DNA of 64,000 nt, from the NCBI RefSeq assembly GCF_003254275.1, contig NZ_QKZK01000005.1, forward strand, positions 17,343 to 81,342, in the 5' to 3' direction. The position numbers were made by a program, and so were the translations under genes. Shown here in pieces: positions 1-9,209 of this stretch (the first letter of the stretch is position 1; every line of letters starts with the position of its first letter). A model generated the notes under the pieces. It did no database searches. It was not told the DNA's origin and saw nothing but the letters and a program-made list of their open reading frames with translations. The DNA is from Breznakibacter xylanolyticus. GTDB taxonomy: Bacteria; Bacteroidota; Bacteroidia; Bacteroidales; Marinilabiliaceae.

Positions 1-12
1 TTACGAAGTAAA

Positions 13-46
13 GAATTCGTGAAATTCGCGCAATTCGCGGTCAAAG
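13..46. repeat. Triplicated 9-bp intergenic repeat, copy 1
   Basis: Three consecutive 9-bp units of the form nAATTCGYG (GAATTCGTG, AAATTCGCG, CAATTCGCG) are followed by GTCAAAG. The same arrangement occurs at 26934-26966 and 27423-27455. The copy lies just past the rfbC stop codon. Its function is unknown. Confidence 0.7.
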
Positions 47-53
47 AAAAACC

Positions 54-611
54 TCACTCAACCCGAAAAGGCGTCTCCATCTCCCCCAAACAAGGCAACT
101 TCCCATCCTTCTCCGAAACCAAAATCTTTGACAGATCCACCTGCCAGTCAATCCCCAACGCTGCATCATTCCAAGCAATCCCAGCATCATGCGTGGGAGC
201 GTACCAGTTATCCACCTTATAAGCAAACACAGCCGACTCGCTCAACACCACAAATCCATGCGCAAAGCCCCGTGGAATAAAAAACTGTCGCTTATTCTCA
301 CCACTCAGCAACACGCTCACATGCTGCCCGTAAGTGGGGGATCCCTTGCGAATATCCACCGCAACATCCAACACCTCACCCGACACGCAACGCACCAGCT
401 TCGCCTGATCAAACGGCGGCTTCTGAAAATGAAGCCCCCGCAACACGCCATGCGATGACTTACTCTCGTTGTCCTGCACAAAATGAATGTCGCCAATGTG
501 CTTACGAAAAGTATTCAGATTAAACGACTCGAAAAAATAGCCACGCTCATCACCAAACACACGCGGTTCGATGATGGTGAGACCGGAAATAGGGGTTGAA
601 ACAAAGTTCAT
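54..611 (-). CDS. rfbC: dTDP-4-dehydrorhamnose 3,5-epimerase
   Basis: RfbC (RmlC) epimerises C3 and C5 of dTDP-4-keto-6-deoxyglucose, the third step of dTDP-L-rhamnose synthesis in the cytoplasm. At 185 residues it has the normal family length. Visible family features are the N-terminal EPRVFGDERGYFFE segment, the GVLRGLHFQ segment with the catalytic-base histidine at H61, and the late VDNWYAP stretch. The start is ATG at 611. It is the last polysaccharide-locus gene before the left edge. The partners rfbA, rfbB and rfbD are not in the window and may lie beyond it. A terminator-like hairpin and a TATTTTTG box lie between manC and this gene, so it may have its own transcript. Confidence 0.93.
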   Translation of the reverse strand: MNFVSTPISGLTIIEPRVFGDERGYFFESFNLNTFRKHIGDIHFVQDNESKSSHGVLRGLHFQKPPFDQAKLVRCVSGEVLDVAVDIRKGSPTYGQHVSVLLSGENKRQFFIPRGFAHGFVVLSESAVFAYKVDNWYAPTHDAGIAWNDAALGIDWQVDLSKILVSEKDGKLPCLGEMETPFRVE

Positions 612-749
612 TTATTTAACTATAATATTAAAAAACTCATCACAATATAACCTTATAAAACATCCATGATGCCTCTCGGCAACACACAGGAGCATGATTA
701 TGGGAAGAAGTGCAGGAGTGCATCAGTAATTTTATTTCATCTCACTGAA

Positions 750-757
750 CAAAAATA
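750..757 (-). promoter_or_regulatory. Candidate rfbC promoter -7 box
   Basis: On the minus strand this reads TATTTTTG, which fits the Bacteroidetes -7 consensus TAnnTTTG. It lies about 140 bases upstream of rfbC and just after the manC terminator. No well-placed TTTG -33 element was found, so the call rests on the -7 box alone. Confidence 0.4.
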
Positions 758-772
758 GAATCGAACCATTCC

Positions 773-792
773 AAAATCCCCCTTCGGGGGAT
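773..792 (-). terminator. Candidate intrinsic terminator after manC
   Basis: Ten bases past the manC stop codon, the minus strand can form ATCCCCC-GAA-GGGGGAT followed by a short T run. The T run has only four bases, so termination may be partial. Confidence 0.55.
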
Positions 793-801
793 CAAGGGGG
801 C

Positions 802-1872
802 TTAACTCTTCTCACTAAACTCCTTAATCCGCTGTTCCTGATCTTTTTTACAAATCAAAAGCGTATTGTCATCTTCGGCAACAATATAGTCTTGCAGGCC
901 TTGCAAAACCATACGTTTTCCTTGGGGAGCGCGAACCACACAACCCTCACTTTCAATCATGGTCACATGATCGCCGACCACGGCATTGGCTGATCCATCC
1001 TTATCCAACTGAGAATACAATGATCCCCACGTCCCCAGGTCACTCCATCCAAAATCGCCGGGTAAAACATACAATCCTCCATCCCCGTCCTGTGCCCCAC
1101 TCATTCGCTCCATCACCGCATAATCAATAGAAATGCTTTTGCACAAAGGGAAAAGTTGATTGACAGTATCCTGCTCAGCTTCTGTAAAAAACTTTTCTGA
1201 CATCCGATCTAAGGTTGCTGCCAAATCGGGTTCATATTCCCTAAGACTTTTGACAACCGTTGCCACATCCCAAATAAAAATACCTGCATTCCAATAATAA
1301 CCACCTTCAGCCAAATACTGCTTAGCAACAACCAAATCTGGTTTCTCTTTAAAAGCAAGCACCTGACGTATTTCGTTCAATTCAATGGAACTCCCTGACT
1401 GGATATATCCGTATCCGGTATCAGGTCGCGTGGGGGTCATCCCCAGCGTTAGCACTTTATCGGTGCCTTTCACAAACTGAACTCCCTCCTCAATCACGCG
1501 TCTAAATTCTGTAGCATCCAACACAACATGATCGGCCGGAGACACCACAAGGGTCGCATCCGGATCGCGCTGTCTGATCTTCCAGGCCACATAACCAATG
1601 CAGGGGGCTGTATTGCGCATGCAGGGCTCAAGCAATATCTGCTCGTCGGGGATTCCGGGTAGTTGCTCTTTTACCAATTCTTTATAAGATACCGATGTAA
1701 CGACCCACACTTTTTCGATGGGAAAAAGAGAACCGAAACGGTCAACCGTCAACTGCAACAGACTCTTCCCGACTCCAAGGACGTCAATAAACTGTTTTGG
1801 TTTTTCAGGCCTGCTCATGGGCCAAAAACGACTGCCGACGCCGCCGGCCATGATAACAAGGTGATTGTTCAT
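802..1872 (-). CDS. manC: Mannose-1-phosphate guanylyltransferase
   Basis: The enzyme makes GDP-mannose from GTP and mannose-1-phosphate, supplying the Gmd/Fcl pathway encoded just upstream. The N-terminal nucleotidyltransferase signature is clear: GGVGSRFWPMSRPEKPKQF at about residues 10-28. A later WNAGIFIW segment and a GDFGWSDLGTWGSLY segment are also typical. At 356 residues it is the single-domain form without the C-terminal phosphomannose-isomerase cupin of longer ManC/AlgA proteins. It starts with ATG at 1872, 23 bases after the fcl stop, in the same transcriptional direction, so it is probably co-transcribed with gmd and fcl. Confidence 0.95.
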   Translation of the reverse strand: MNNHLVIMAGGVGSRFWPMSRPEKPKQFIDVLGVGKSLLQLTVDRFGSLFPIEKVWVVTSVSYKELVKEQLPGIPDEQILLEPCMRNTAPCIGYVAWKIRQRDPDATLVVSPADHVVLDATEFRRVIEEGVQFVKGTDKVLTLGMTPTRPDTGYGYIQSGSSIELNEIRQVLAFKEKPDLVVAKQYLAEGGYYWNAGIFIWDVATVVKSLREYEPDLAATLDRMSEKFFTEAEQDTVNQLFPLCKSISIDYAVMERMSGAQDGDGGLYVLPGDFGWSDLGTWGSLYSQLDKDGSANAVVGDHVTMIESEGCVVRAPQGKRMVLQGLQDYIVAEDDNTLLICKKDQEQRIKEFSEKS

Positions 1873-1895
1873 TTAATTTATAATAAGAGTCTGTT

Positions 1896-2987
1896 TTACT
1901 TCAGATACCATTCATATACCTTTTTTACTCCCTCATGAATTTCAACCTGATGTTTCCAACCTAATGCATGCAACTTTGACACATCGGTCAGCTTTTTCAT
2001 CGTTCCATCTGGTTTTGATGTATTGAACACCAAATCACCGGAGAAACCAACTTCCTTTTTGATCAATTTGGCTAAATCGCCAATGGAAATATCATTCCCT
2101 GTACCAATGTTGATGTGGCAGTTACGAATTTCTTTCTGGTCTGCTTTAAATGTTTCTTTAAAAGTAACACGCTCCATAATGTAAACACAAGCGTCTGCCA
2201 TCTCTTCGCTCCATAAGAATTCGCGCATGGGCTTACCGGTGCCCCAAATCTCAATTGTCACATGCCCGTTATTTTGTTTTGCGATCCCGTATTTACCAAG
2301 AATTTCCACTATTTCATTTTCCGAAGCATTACCATCTACTCCCTCAATCGGACGCAGATTTAAATCTCTTCTTATCCCCTCCCAATCAGATGTTTCCAAA
2401 CATTTTCCCAGATGATTTTTGCGGATAAGAGCGGGTAATACGTGACTTTTCTCCAGATCAAAATTATCATTGGGGCCATATAAATTGGTAGGCATCACCG
2501 CGATGAAATCCGTACCGTATTGCAAGTTGAAACTTTCACACATCTTTAACCCTGCGATTTTTGCAATCGCGTAAGGTTCATTGGTATATTCTAAAGGTGA
2601 TGTGAGCAGACTTTCTTCTTTCATGGGCTGAGCACAGTCTCTGGGATAGATACAGGTACTACCCAAAAAAAGAAGTTTTTTTACACCATGACGATAAGCT
2701 GCACCAATCACATTGTTCTGAATCGCTAAGTTTTCGAAAATGAAATCGGCTCGATAAGTATTGTTTGCAACAATTCCACCCACTTTTGCCGCTGCCAGAA
2801 ATACAAATTCCGGTTTCTCAGACTGAAAAAATGACTCCACTGCTGAACCATCCCGAAGATCCAATTCCTTGGAAGATTTCCCAATTAAGTTGTTATAGCC
2901 TCTTGACTTTAGGTTTTTCCAAATTGCAGAGCCCACTAATCCGTTGTGACCTGCCACATATATTTTAGACTGCTTTTCCACGTGCAC
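1896..2987 (-). CDS. fcl: GDP-L-fucose synthase
   Basis: This NADPH-dependent SDR enzyme (GMER, WcaG) converts GDP-4-keto-6-deoxymannose to GDP-L-fucose by epimerisation and reduction. The N-terminal Rossmann motif is AGHNGLVGSAIW, and the SDR catalytic tyrosine/lysine pair is in EPYAIAKIAG. At 363 residues it is about 40 longer than the Escherichia coli enzyme. The extra length is an insertion near residues 200-235 (around LRPIEGVDGNASENE), typical of Bacteroidetes homologues. No ATG precedes the Rossmann fold. The start is a GTG at 2987 or, equally likely, a GTG at 2981. It follows gmd after a gap that contains a 14-bp inverted repeat. Confidence 0.94.
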   Translation of the reverse strand: MHVEKQSKIYVAGHNGLVGSAIWKNLKSRGYNNLIGKSSKELDLRDGSAVESFFQSEKPEFVFLAAAKVGGIVANNTYRADFIFENLAIQNNVIGAAYRHGVKKLLFLGSTCIYPRDCAQPMKEESLLTSPLEYTNEPYAIAKIAGLKMCESFNLQYGTDFIAVMPTNLYGPNDNFDLEKSHVLPALIRKNHLGKCLETSDWEGIRRDLNLRPIEGVDGNASENEIVEILGKYGIAKQNNGHVTIEIWGTGKPMREFLWSEEMADACVYIMERVTFKETFKADQKEIRNCHINIGTGNDISIGDLAKLIKKEVGFSGDLVFNTSKPDGTMKKLTDVSKLHALGWKHQVEIHEGVKKVYEWYLK

Positions 2988-3000
2988 AGATTTAAATAAT

Positions 3001-3048
3001 TAAGTTCATAAAGAACAATGCTTGTCTTGCTTCGTCTTTATGAACTTA
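3001..3048 (-). repeat. 14-bp perfect inverted repeat between gmd and fcl
   Basis: The arms 3001-3014 (TAAGTTCATAAAGA) and 3035-3048 (TCTTTATGAACTTA) are exact reverse complements around a 20-base loop, so the gmd-fcl transcript can form a stable hairpin here. No long T run follows, so it looks more like a processing or attenuation hairpin than a strong terminator. Confidence 0.6.
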
Positions 3049-3085
3049 TTGTTTTGATAAGGTATTGAGGAATCGAGTATTCCAA

Positions 3086-4207
3086 TTATTCAAAATAATT
3101 CAGTGTTTGATATCCACCGTCCTTTAGGTATTTGTCTTTTTTTACCAGCTTTATGTCATTAGCCATCATGTCTTTCACCAGTGCAGCCAAATCATATTGT
3201 GGCTCCCAGCCGAGTTTTGTTTTCGATTTGGTAGGATCGCCAATCAATAATTCTACTTCAGTCGGGCGGAAATAACGAGGATCCACGCGTACAACCACAG
3301 TTCCTACAGCCACTTGATATTCGGGATTTGAGCAACGAACAACTGTTCCGATTTCATCAACGCCCTCTCCCGAAAAAGCAACTTCAATGCCCATCTCGTT
3401 AAAGGCCATCTTCACAAAATCGCGAACAGTGGTGGTGATTCCTGTGGCAATCACATAATCTTCAGGTTTTTCCTGCTGAAGAATCAGCCACATAGCCTTG
3501 ATATAATCCTTGGCATGTCCCCAGTCTCTTCTGGCATCCAGATTACCCAAATAGAGGCAATCCTGCATGGTCATCCCAATTTTTGATACTGCTCGGGTAA
3601 TTTTACGGGTCACAAATGTTTCACCACGCAGTGGGCTCTCATGGTTAAAAAGAATGCCGTTACATGCAAACATATCATAAGCTTCACGGTAATTCACCGT
3701 AATCCAGTAACCATACAATTTGGCCACCGCGTAAGGACTGCGCGGATAAAAAGGAGTGGTTTCACTTTGTGGAACAGCCTGTACCAATCCATACAACTCG
3801 GATGTTGAAGCCTGATAAATGCGTGTCTTCTGTGACAGCCCCAAGAGACGAACTGCTTCCAGGATACGAAGCGTACCAATACCATCGGCATTGGCGGTGT
3901 ACTCGGGAGTATCAAAACTAACCTTCACATGGCTCATGGCAGCCAAATTATAAATCTCATCGGGTTGAACCTCTTGGATGATCCGTGTGAGGTTCATGCT
4001 ATCGGTCAAATCGCCATAGTGTAGAATCAGATTCCGATTCTCGACATGTGGATCCTGATACAAATGGTCAATTCTGTCGGTATTGAACAAAGATGCACGG
4101 CGCTTGATGCCATGCACAATGTATCCTTTTTTTAATAAAAATTCAGCCAAATAGGCTCCGTCTTGTCCGGTGATGCCGGTAATAAGGGCAGTTTTAATTA
4201 TTCCCAT
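3086..4207 (-). CDS. gmd: GDP-mannose 4,6-dehydratase
   Basis: Gmd catalyses the first step from GDP-mannose to GDP-L-fucose, giving GDP-4-keto-6-deoxymannose. The N-terminus has the Rossmann motif [15 protein letters not shown] followed by HGIKRRAS, as in characterised Gmd proteins. The catalytic YxxxK is in [12 protein letters not shown], and [17 protein letters not shown] is a further signature. At 373 residues it is full length. The ATG at 4207 lies inside the 3' end of the upstream acyltransferase gene (10-base overlap), which indicates translational coupling. Fcl and ManC follow, completing GDP-fucose supply for the GT10 transferase in the same locus. Confidence 0.96.
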   Translation of the reverse strand: MGIIKTALITGITGQDGAYLAEFLLKKGYIVHGIKRRASLFNTDRIDHLYQDPHVENRNLILHYGDLTDSMNLTRIIQEVQPDEIYNLAAMSHVKVSFDTPEYTANADGIGTLRILEAVRLLGLSQKTRIYQASTSELYGLVQAVPQSETTPFYPRSPYAVAKLYGYWITVNYREAYDMFACNGILFNHESPLRGETFVTRKITRAVSKIGMTMQDCLYLGNLDARRDWGHAKDYIKAMWLILQQEKPEDYVIATGITTTVRDFVKMAFNEMGIEVAFSGEGVDEIGTVVRCSNPEYQVAVGTVVVRVDPRYFRPTEVELLIGDPTKSKTKLGWEPQYDLAALVKDMMANDIKLVKKDKYLKDGGYQTLNYFE

Positions 4208-4695
4208 GTTACATTTCTTTTAATAATTTTTGCAGGATTTCCTGCGATAAGACAATTCGTTTCATCAAAACATCCTCTAACAACAGAGTCTGCTGCGATT
4301 ACGCAATTATCTGCTATTTTGGTTCCTTTATATAATTTTACATTACATCCGATCCACACTTTATCTCCAATAATAATACCCGATTTTTTTTCCTTCTTCC
4401 CTTCATAATATATTGAATGAAAATCTTCATCTAAAAACTGACAGTTCCATGAAATTGCACATTGCCTTCCAATTTTTAGTTCGTGCATTATTATAATGTT
4501 GGTATTGCCATTAATATATCCTCCGTCTCCAATTTCTACGCATGCATTCTCCCCAATATCAAAAGAACACCCGCGACTTATAGCAAATTTGCCTTTAAAA
4601 ATTAGTTTTCCCTTCACATTTAGTAATGTTTTTGTCTTAGGATGAATAAATCCTGTTTTATCTAATCCAATTTTTATATATGATTCATTTTGCAC
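4198..4695 (-). CDS. Hexapeptide-repeat acyltransferase, possibly 5'-interrupted
   Basis: A left-handed beta-helix acyltransferase (LbetaH/WbbJ-like) likely to O-acetylate a sugar of the polysaccharide. Hexapeptide turns are seen in [37 protein letters not shown] and [12 protein letters not shown]. The C-terminus has the usual [10 protein letters not shown]. The only start inside the uninterrupted frame is GTG at 4695. Upstream the same frame stays open to 4791 and encodes family-like sequence (IIYLLYGKRIF and onward). At 4792-4794 there is a TGA, directly preceded by ATG TAT at 4795-4800. The gene may therefore carry a nonsense change at codon 3 of a 201-codon frame, or reinitiate at the GTG. 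The acceptor sugar is unknown. Confidence 0.75.
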   Translation of the reverse strand: MQNESYIKIGLDKTGFIHPKTKTLLNVKGKLIFKGKFAISRGCSFDIGENACVEIGDGGYINGNTNIIIMHELKIGRQCAISWNCQFLDEDFHSIYYEGKKEKKSGIIIGDKVWIGCNVKLYKGTKIADNCVIAADSVVRGCFDETNCLIAGNPAKIIKRNVTWE

Positions 4696-4996
4696 TATGT
4701 TTTTTATGCCTTTTATCTTTACGTTTGGAGTCTGGAATATTCTCTTCCCATATAATAAATATATAATCGGCCATAATATAATTGCAATTGTTCAATACAT
4801 ACTTTTATTAAATTTTAATCGCGGTTACTATTTTTTTTATTTGCTATATTAGAAATGAAAGTTATTAAATAATAATGCACAAATAGGTCAGTAAACATTA
4901 AATGCTTTAATTACTAATTAAATAAGCCTTGTGGCATCCATAAATTCATAAAATTTTCAAAAAGTAATTTGATATTTTAGAATAGTAAATATATGC
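4696..4996. other. AT-rich gap between two polysaccharide genes
   Basis: These 301 bases lie between a glycosyltransferase gene and the acyltransferase. Positions 4696-4800 hold the in-frame upstream extension of the acyltransferase, including ATG TAT TGA at 4792-4800. The remaining part, 4801-4996, is very AT-rich. I see no gene, terminator or clear promoter in it. Confidence 0.6.
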
Positions 4997-5809
4997 TTAG
5001 TGATAATTATGGTCATTTAAAACTTTTGTGTTGACTATTTTGCGATCAGAATCCCAAAACCAACCCCATTTCATAAAATATAAAAAGCTCGAATTAAGGT
5101 GTGCTATGAATAATCTTAAATTAGTCTTTGATTCCTTGGCATAGTGATGGTAAATATGAACATGTGGATAATAGAGCACTTTATGTGTTAAATTTACTTT
5201 TCTGCAAATGTCGATATCTTCTAAATACATAAAATAGCGAGGGTCAAAACCATTAATTTTTTCATAAAGCTCGCCCTTGATACATAGAAAACACCCAAGT
5301 AAAAATGGAACTTCCATCGTACTTTTGTAGTCTGTGAAACGAAGTTCATTTTTTACTGCATGTTTCTCCTGTAATTTTTTTACCGGAATTCTTCTCAAAA
5401 TCAAATCTAAAGGAGTAGGAAGCAATCGACAAGAAAATTGTATTTGAGCATTTGGATAATATATTTTGGGACCTAATATACCAATATCATCATTATCTCT
5501 CATAAAATTTGCTATTTTAATAAATACAGATGAGTCACAATATATATCGGGATTAATAATAAAGTGAAACTCGGATATATTGCGAATTCTTTCAAATGCA
5601 ATATTGTGACCTTTCCCAAATCCTAAATTAGAGTTCAGATAAATATAAATAACATTTTTTTTTGAGCAAAAAAAACTTCGGAGACTTTCTGTTGGGGAAT
5701 TATCCGCAACAACAAGTACAAAATTCTCTGTGGGCAATGAATTTAAAACGGCTTCTAATAGCGATAACTTATTTTTGTATACGACTAAACTGGCGGTGAG
5801 AATTTTCAT
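4997..5809 (-). CDS. Family 2 glycosyltransferase, rhamnosyltransferase-like
   Basis: A GT-A-fold transferase of the WbbL/RfbF-like group, probably acting on the lipid-linked repeat unit at the inner face of the membrane. It starts TASLVVYKNKLSLLEAVLNS, has the nucleotide-binding VVADNSP segment, the donor-site acidic motif in INPDIY, and the C-terminal acceptor motif YLEDIDICRKV. At 270 residues it matches the family. The group often uses dTDP-rhamnose, which would fit rfbC in the locus, but the donor cannot be read from sequence. It starts with ATG at 5809, 11 bases after the preceding GT4 gene. Confidence 0.85.
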   Translation of the reverse strand: MKILTASLVVYKNKLSLLEAVLNSLPTENFVLVVADNSPTESLRSFFCSKKNVIYIYLNSNLGFGKGHNIAFERIRNISEFHFIINPDIYCDSSVFIKIANFMRDNDDIGILGPKIYYPNAQIQFSCRLLPTPLDLILRRIPVKKLQEKHAVKNELRFTDYKSTMEVPFLLGCFLCIKGELYEKINGFDPRYFMYLEDIDICRKVNLTHKVLYYPHVHIYHHYAKESKTNLRLFIAHLNSSFLYFMKWGWFWDSDRKIVNTKVLNDHNYH

Positions 5810-5820
5810 GTCTAAAATAT

Positions 5821-7182
5821 TTATCGCTTTGATACTAATGTTTTGTATGATTTGGATAGTATTTGATAATGTAAAGGAAAGGGTAAGTTGTCAAAACCTC
5901 CACTAAATTGAAATGAAATATCTGATGTGAGAAACTGTTTTATAATAAGTTTAAGTTCATTAAAAGATTTAAATGTAAAAGCCCCATCATTTATAAATGT
6001 TAGCGCACCAATATCATTTGATGCGATGATACCTTTCTTATTGAGAAGTGCTTCAGGTATAATAAACCCAAACGTTTCACACCACAGCGATGGCACAATT
6101 AAAATATCAAAATAATCATAGGCATTATCTCGAGAGAAACCATGTTTAACAACCTTTTCAGACAGTCCTGACGGAACATGAATGTTATAGCTATCTTCAC
6201 CAAAAAGGTGCAATTCAAAATCTTGCAAATTTTCATGAAATATACTATTAAAAACATCGATCAATTCCAAGGCTCCCTTTTCTGTTCTTTTTCCTCCCAT
6301 AAATCCAAATTTCAGTCCTTTAGGATTGAAGTGAACGACAAAAGGTTCTATTTTATTTTTTATATTTTTATGGCTGACTGGTATAACTTCATTAGCACAT
6401 TTAACACCAAAATCTGTGAATATTCTTTTAGTTAAATAACTGTTGTAGATTATCAAATCAACGTTGTCGTTTATTTGGTGGATGTAAGTTGCTTGCCTCA
6501 ATTTGTATTGATTAGCATTATCAATATTTGGAATTACCTGCCTAAAATTTATATATGCAGAAGCATTTGAGCGAACGATTTTCTTTGCAAATGATTTAAT
6601 TTGATTATACGACTGAATGTACTGGCACATTCTATTATTACGGATATAATGTTTTGTGCGAGTTAATGCCAAGCGATTACATTGAATACACTTAATTCCA
6701 TTTTGTGTATCATCACATTTTTCTTTCGCAGGATCTAACAGGTTAATCGTTGGACAAAGCGCCTGATAATCGTGCACAGAAAAGATAATTTTTACATCCT
6801 GCTTTTTTAATGCAGATAATAGATTTGCCGACAAGCAATAAAATGTATGAAAATGCACAATATCAATGCAATTATCATTAATAAAATTAACAAATGCATC
6901 TTCTAAATCGGGATTGGAGATTGATTTTTCCGGATAACGAATCCCTTCTAACAGTGATTCTGGATTAGGATTTTTAATCCCCACCATTACGATCTTCCCA
7001 TTTCGTCGCTTTATTTTTAGTGAACATTTCTTTGATAACAAAGACTGAAACCAAGGGAAAATAACATAAACTTGACCAAGCAAGGGGTCTTTTGCTTGTT
7101 GTTCTATCATACTTTCCACGTATGATACAAGTCCTCCTAGTCGACGATAAGGTTCGCCAATACAATAATGCGCAACTTTCAT
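5821..7182 (-). CDS. Family 4 glycosyltransferase with cysteine-rich insertion
   Basis: A GT-B-fold retaining glycosyltransferase of 453 residues. The N-terminal domain opens with the acceptor-side glycine loop RRLGGLVSYVES. The C-terminal nucleotide-sugar domain has FGFMGGKRTEKGALELIDVF and the terminal acidic motif in SLWCETFGFIIPEALL. Between them lies a segment with four cysteines (CPT, CDD and CIQC, about residues 145-175), which could bind a metal. Similar cysteine patterns occur in other GT4 proteins. It belongs to the repeat-unit assembly set, between a GT2 gene 10 bases upstream and another GT2 gene downstream. Donor and linkage are not predictable. Confidence 0.87.
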   Translation of the reverse strand: MKVAHYCIGEPYRRLGGLVSYVESMIEQQAKDPLLGQVYVIFPWFQSLLSKKCSLKIKRRNGKIVMVGIKNPNPESLLEGIRYPEKSISNPDLEDAFVNFINDNCIDIVHFHTFYCLSANLLSALKKQDVKIIFSVHDYQALCPTINLLDPAKEKCDDTQNGIKCIQCNRLALTRTKHYIRNNRMCQYIQSYNQIKSFAKKIVRSNASAYINFRQVIPNIDNANQYKLRQATYIHQINDNVDLIIYNSYLTKRIFTDFGVKCANEVIPVSHKNIKNKIEPFVVHFNPKGLKFGFMGGKRTEKGALELIDVFNSIFHENLQDFELHLFGEDSYNIHVPSGLSEKVVKHGFSRDNAYDYFDILIVPSLWCETFGFIIPEALLNKKGIIASNDIGALTFINDGAFTFKSFNELKLIIKQFLTSDISFQFSGGFDNLPFPLHYQILSKSYKTLVSKR

Positions 7183-7192
7183 CGCAGTAATA

Positions 7193-7933
7193 TTATCTAT
7201 TCATCACTTTTCGTTTGTAAAATGCCATTACAGCCCAGCAATATTGTAACAAAGCAAGCAGATTATTAATTTTAGCTACTTTCTTTTTTACAATAAGAGC
7301 TTCCTTTAGTGCGTCTACTGTATCACTAGCTCCGCCGTGACGCATCAGCCCTATAACTTCATTAACAAATGAAGCAGAAATGGAGTTCCCAATACGAAGT
7401 AGAAATTCATAGTCTGCAACTTTCTTGTAGGAAATGTTAAATGTTCCAAAGCGATCAAATAGTGTACGATGATGAAAAGCTCCCACATGAGCTACATTCA
7501 TATATCTATTCATTTTTGACAGGTTCCATCTTGACCCCCAATTTCGGATGGGTTTTAGATCATTGCTAACCATTGTGGTGATCGCAGAAACAAAATTTAA
7601 TGTAGGATTTGCATCAGTTGACCTCAGCATGATCTGCAACCAATCTTCAAACATAACATCATCACAGCCAACAAATGTGAGCCATGTTCCTTGGCTCATT
7701 GAAATCGCTTTATTCCACGCATCATATATACCATTATCTTTTTCTGAAATCCATTGGATTAGAAGCCGATTGGAATAATCTTTTATTATAGAAACGGTTT
7801 GATCTGTAGAACCTCCATCAATTATAATGGTTTCGAAATTGTGATATTTTTGTTTAATTATAGAATCCAAACATTCTGGCAAATACTTTTCACCATTGAA
7901 TACTGCAATTATTATTGAAACATTTACTTGCAT
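7193..7933 (-). CDS. Family 2 glycosyltransferase, WcaA-like
   Basis: A single-domain GT-A transferase of 246 residues. It begins VSIIIAVFNGEKYLPECLDS, followed by IIIDGGSTDQT for nucleotide binding and VGCDDVMFED as the metal-binding acidic motif. A NGIYDAWNKAISMSQG segment is typical of the subgroup. A short hydrophobic stretch near the C-terminus (LLALLQYCWAVMAFY) may anchor it at the membrane. The ATG at 7933 overlaps the end of the wzy gene by 10 bases, pointing to translational coupling in one operon. The sugar donor is unknown. Confidence 0.87.
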   Translation of the reverse strand: MQVNVSIIIAVFNGEKYLPECLDSIIKQKYHNFETIIIDGGSTDQTVSIIKDYSNRLLIQWISEKDNGIYDAWNKAISMSQGTWLTFVGCDDVMFEDWLQIMLRSTDANPTLNFVSAITTMVSNDLKPIRNWGSRWNLSKMNRYMNVAHVGAFHHRTLFDRFGTFNISYKKVADYEFLLRIGNSISASFVNEVIGLMRHGGASDTVDALKEALIVKKKVAKINNLLALLQYCWAVMAFYKRKVMNR

Positions 7934-9195
7934 GTTGTGTTACTCAATTTTATCTGTTTGTAAGAAAAATAATAAAGTAGTAGGAAGAATAGAAAGCCAT
8001 TGACAGCATAATTTCCATCTCGAATTAACTTTAAGATAATCAATAAAAATACTCCTTCATTAATTAAAAAAAATATTTCTACGACCTCGTTATTAAACGT
8101 TCGTTTTTTGATTTTAAATCGAAAAAGAAGATATATTATCAGTCCAAAGCCAATCAACCCAGTTTCTGAAAGCAGTCTTAACATCAACGAATTTGCATCC
8201 TCTTTGTTAAGAGAATATTGATCTCCAGTCTTTGAAACAATATTGCTTAAATATTTTTCATGATTATAAACGTGATTCCCTAAGCCAGCGCCAATCAACG
8301 GATGATCTTCCATGCTTTGCATAGTTACATAAGCATTGGATAATAGTGCATAAGTACTCCAATTATCCGTATTTTCAATATTATCTATTTTTCCACTGTA
8401 TTCAAATGTGTCATTTATCCTCATCTGAAAAAAGGGAAGTTGACTATAAGCAATCATTGCTAAAATGGAAATTGCAACAAGTCCAATTACTAGTTTGGGT
8501 AATGACTTTCGTGCGACTTTAATGATAAAATATAAGAAAATCCCAATAATGCCAATGGATGAGAACGTACATATAAATCCACAAAGCATGATGATTGCTT
8601 TTGTAAGACTATAATTAATTTCGTTTTTATTATCTCCCAAAATTCGACTTATGGCAAAATAAATAGCAGGAAATGATACATATACAAAATGCGCTGGTTC
8701 CTGCGAAAGTCCACCGGTACGCAACATTCCAAATTCAGTTGGCTCAACCCTATATGCATTTAGAATCCAACTTAAATCATAAACAAAAGCAATACCGATG
8801 ATATGTGCTATTTGTTGTATTAAAATCAATAACGAAACAATAAATATTAAATTATAATAAGCTCGAAAGATTGAAAGCAAATCAAAGTCTAAAGCTTGAA
8901 AAGAAAGATATAATACTAAAAGTGTAAAAGTAATAAGAATGACCTGTTTAAAGACTAAGCTAAATTCAGAACCTACATAACTAGTGATTAAGAATTGTAT
9001 GAAAAGAATCGCTGTAATGATGCCGAATGCTCTAACTGTAATGTGCAAGTTAGGCTTTACACTGAACGAGAAAGGAATGAGAAACAATAAGCCTAAATAT
9101 ACCAAATAAAAATCAAAAGCACCTCTATATAATGCAATTGAGTACATATAAAGTGTACTTACCAAGCTATATGCTAAAAACGACTGCAATTTCAT
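7924..9195 (-). CDS. wzy: O-antigen/capsule polymerase Wzy-like protein
   Basis: A polytopic membrane protein with about ten to twelve hydrophobic segments and a large extracytoplasmic loop containing GAGLGNHVYNHEKYL, as seen in Wzy/WaaL proteins. Its place among flippase and glycosyltransferase genes makes polymerase the best call: it would link undecaprenyl-bound repeat units in the periplasm. A longer reading with a TTG start at 9213 exists, but the ATG at 9195 is preferred because it begins directly at the first membrane segment and leaves 14 bases after the preceding gene. The protein is then 423 residues. An O-antigen ligase cannot be fully excluded from sequence. Confidence 0.82.
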   Translation of the reverse strand: MKLQSFLAYSLVSTLYMYSIALYRGAFDFYLVYLGLLFLIPFSFSVKPNLHITVRAFGIITAILFIQFLITSYVGSEFSLVFKQVILITFTLLVLYLSFQALDFDLLSIFRAYYNLIFIVSLLILIQQIAHIIGIAFVYDLSWILNAYRVEPTEFGMLRTGGLSQEPAHFVYVSFPAIYFAISRILGDNKNEINYSLTKAIIMLCGFICTFSSIGIIGIFLYFIIKVARKSLPKLVIGLVAISILAMIAYSQLPFFQMRINDTFEYSGKIDNIENTDNWSTYALLSNAYVTMQSMEDHPLIGAGLGNHVYNHEKYLSNIVSKTGDQYSLNKEDANSLMLRLLSETGLIGFGLIIYLLFRFKIKKRTFNNEVVEIFFLINEGVFLLIILKLIRDGNYAVNGFLFFLLLYYFSYKQIKLSNTTCK

Positions 9196-9209
9196 GTAAA
9201 AAGTATCTA

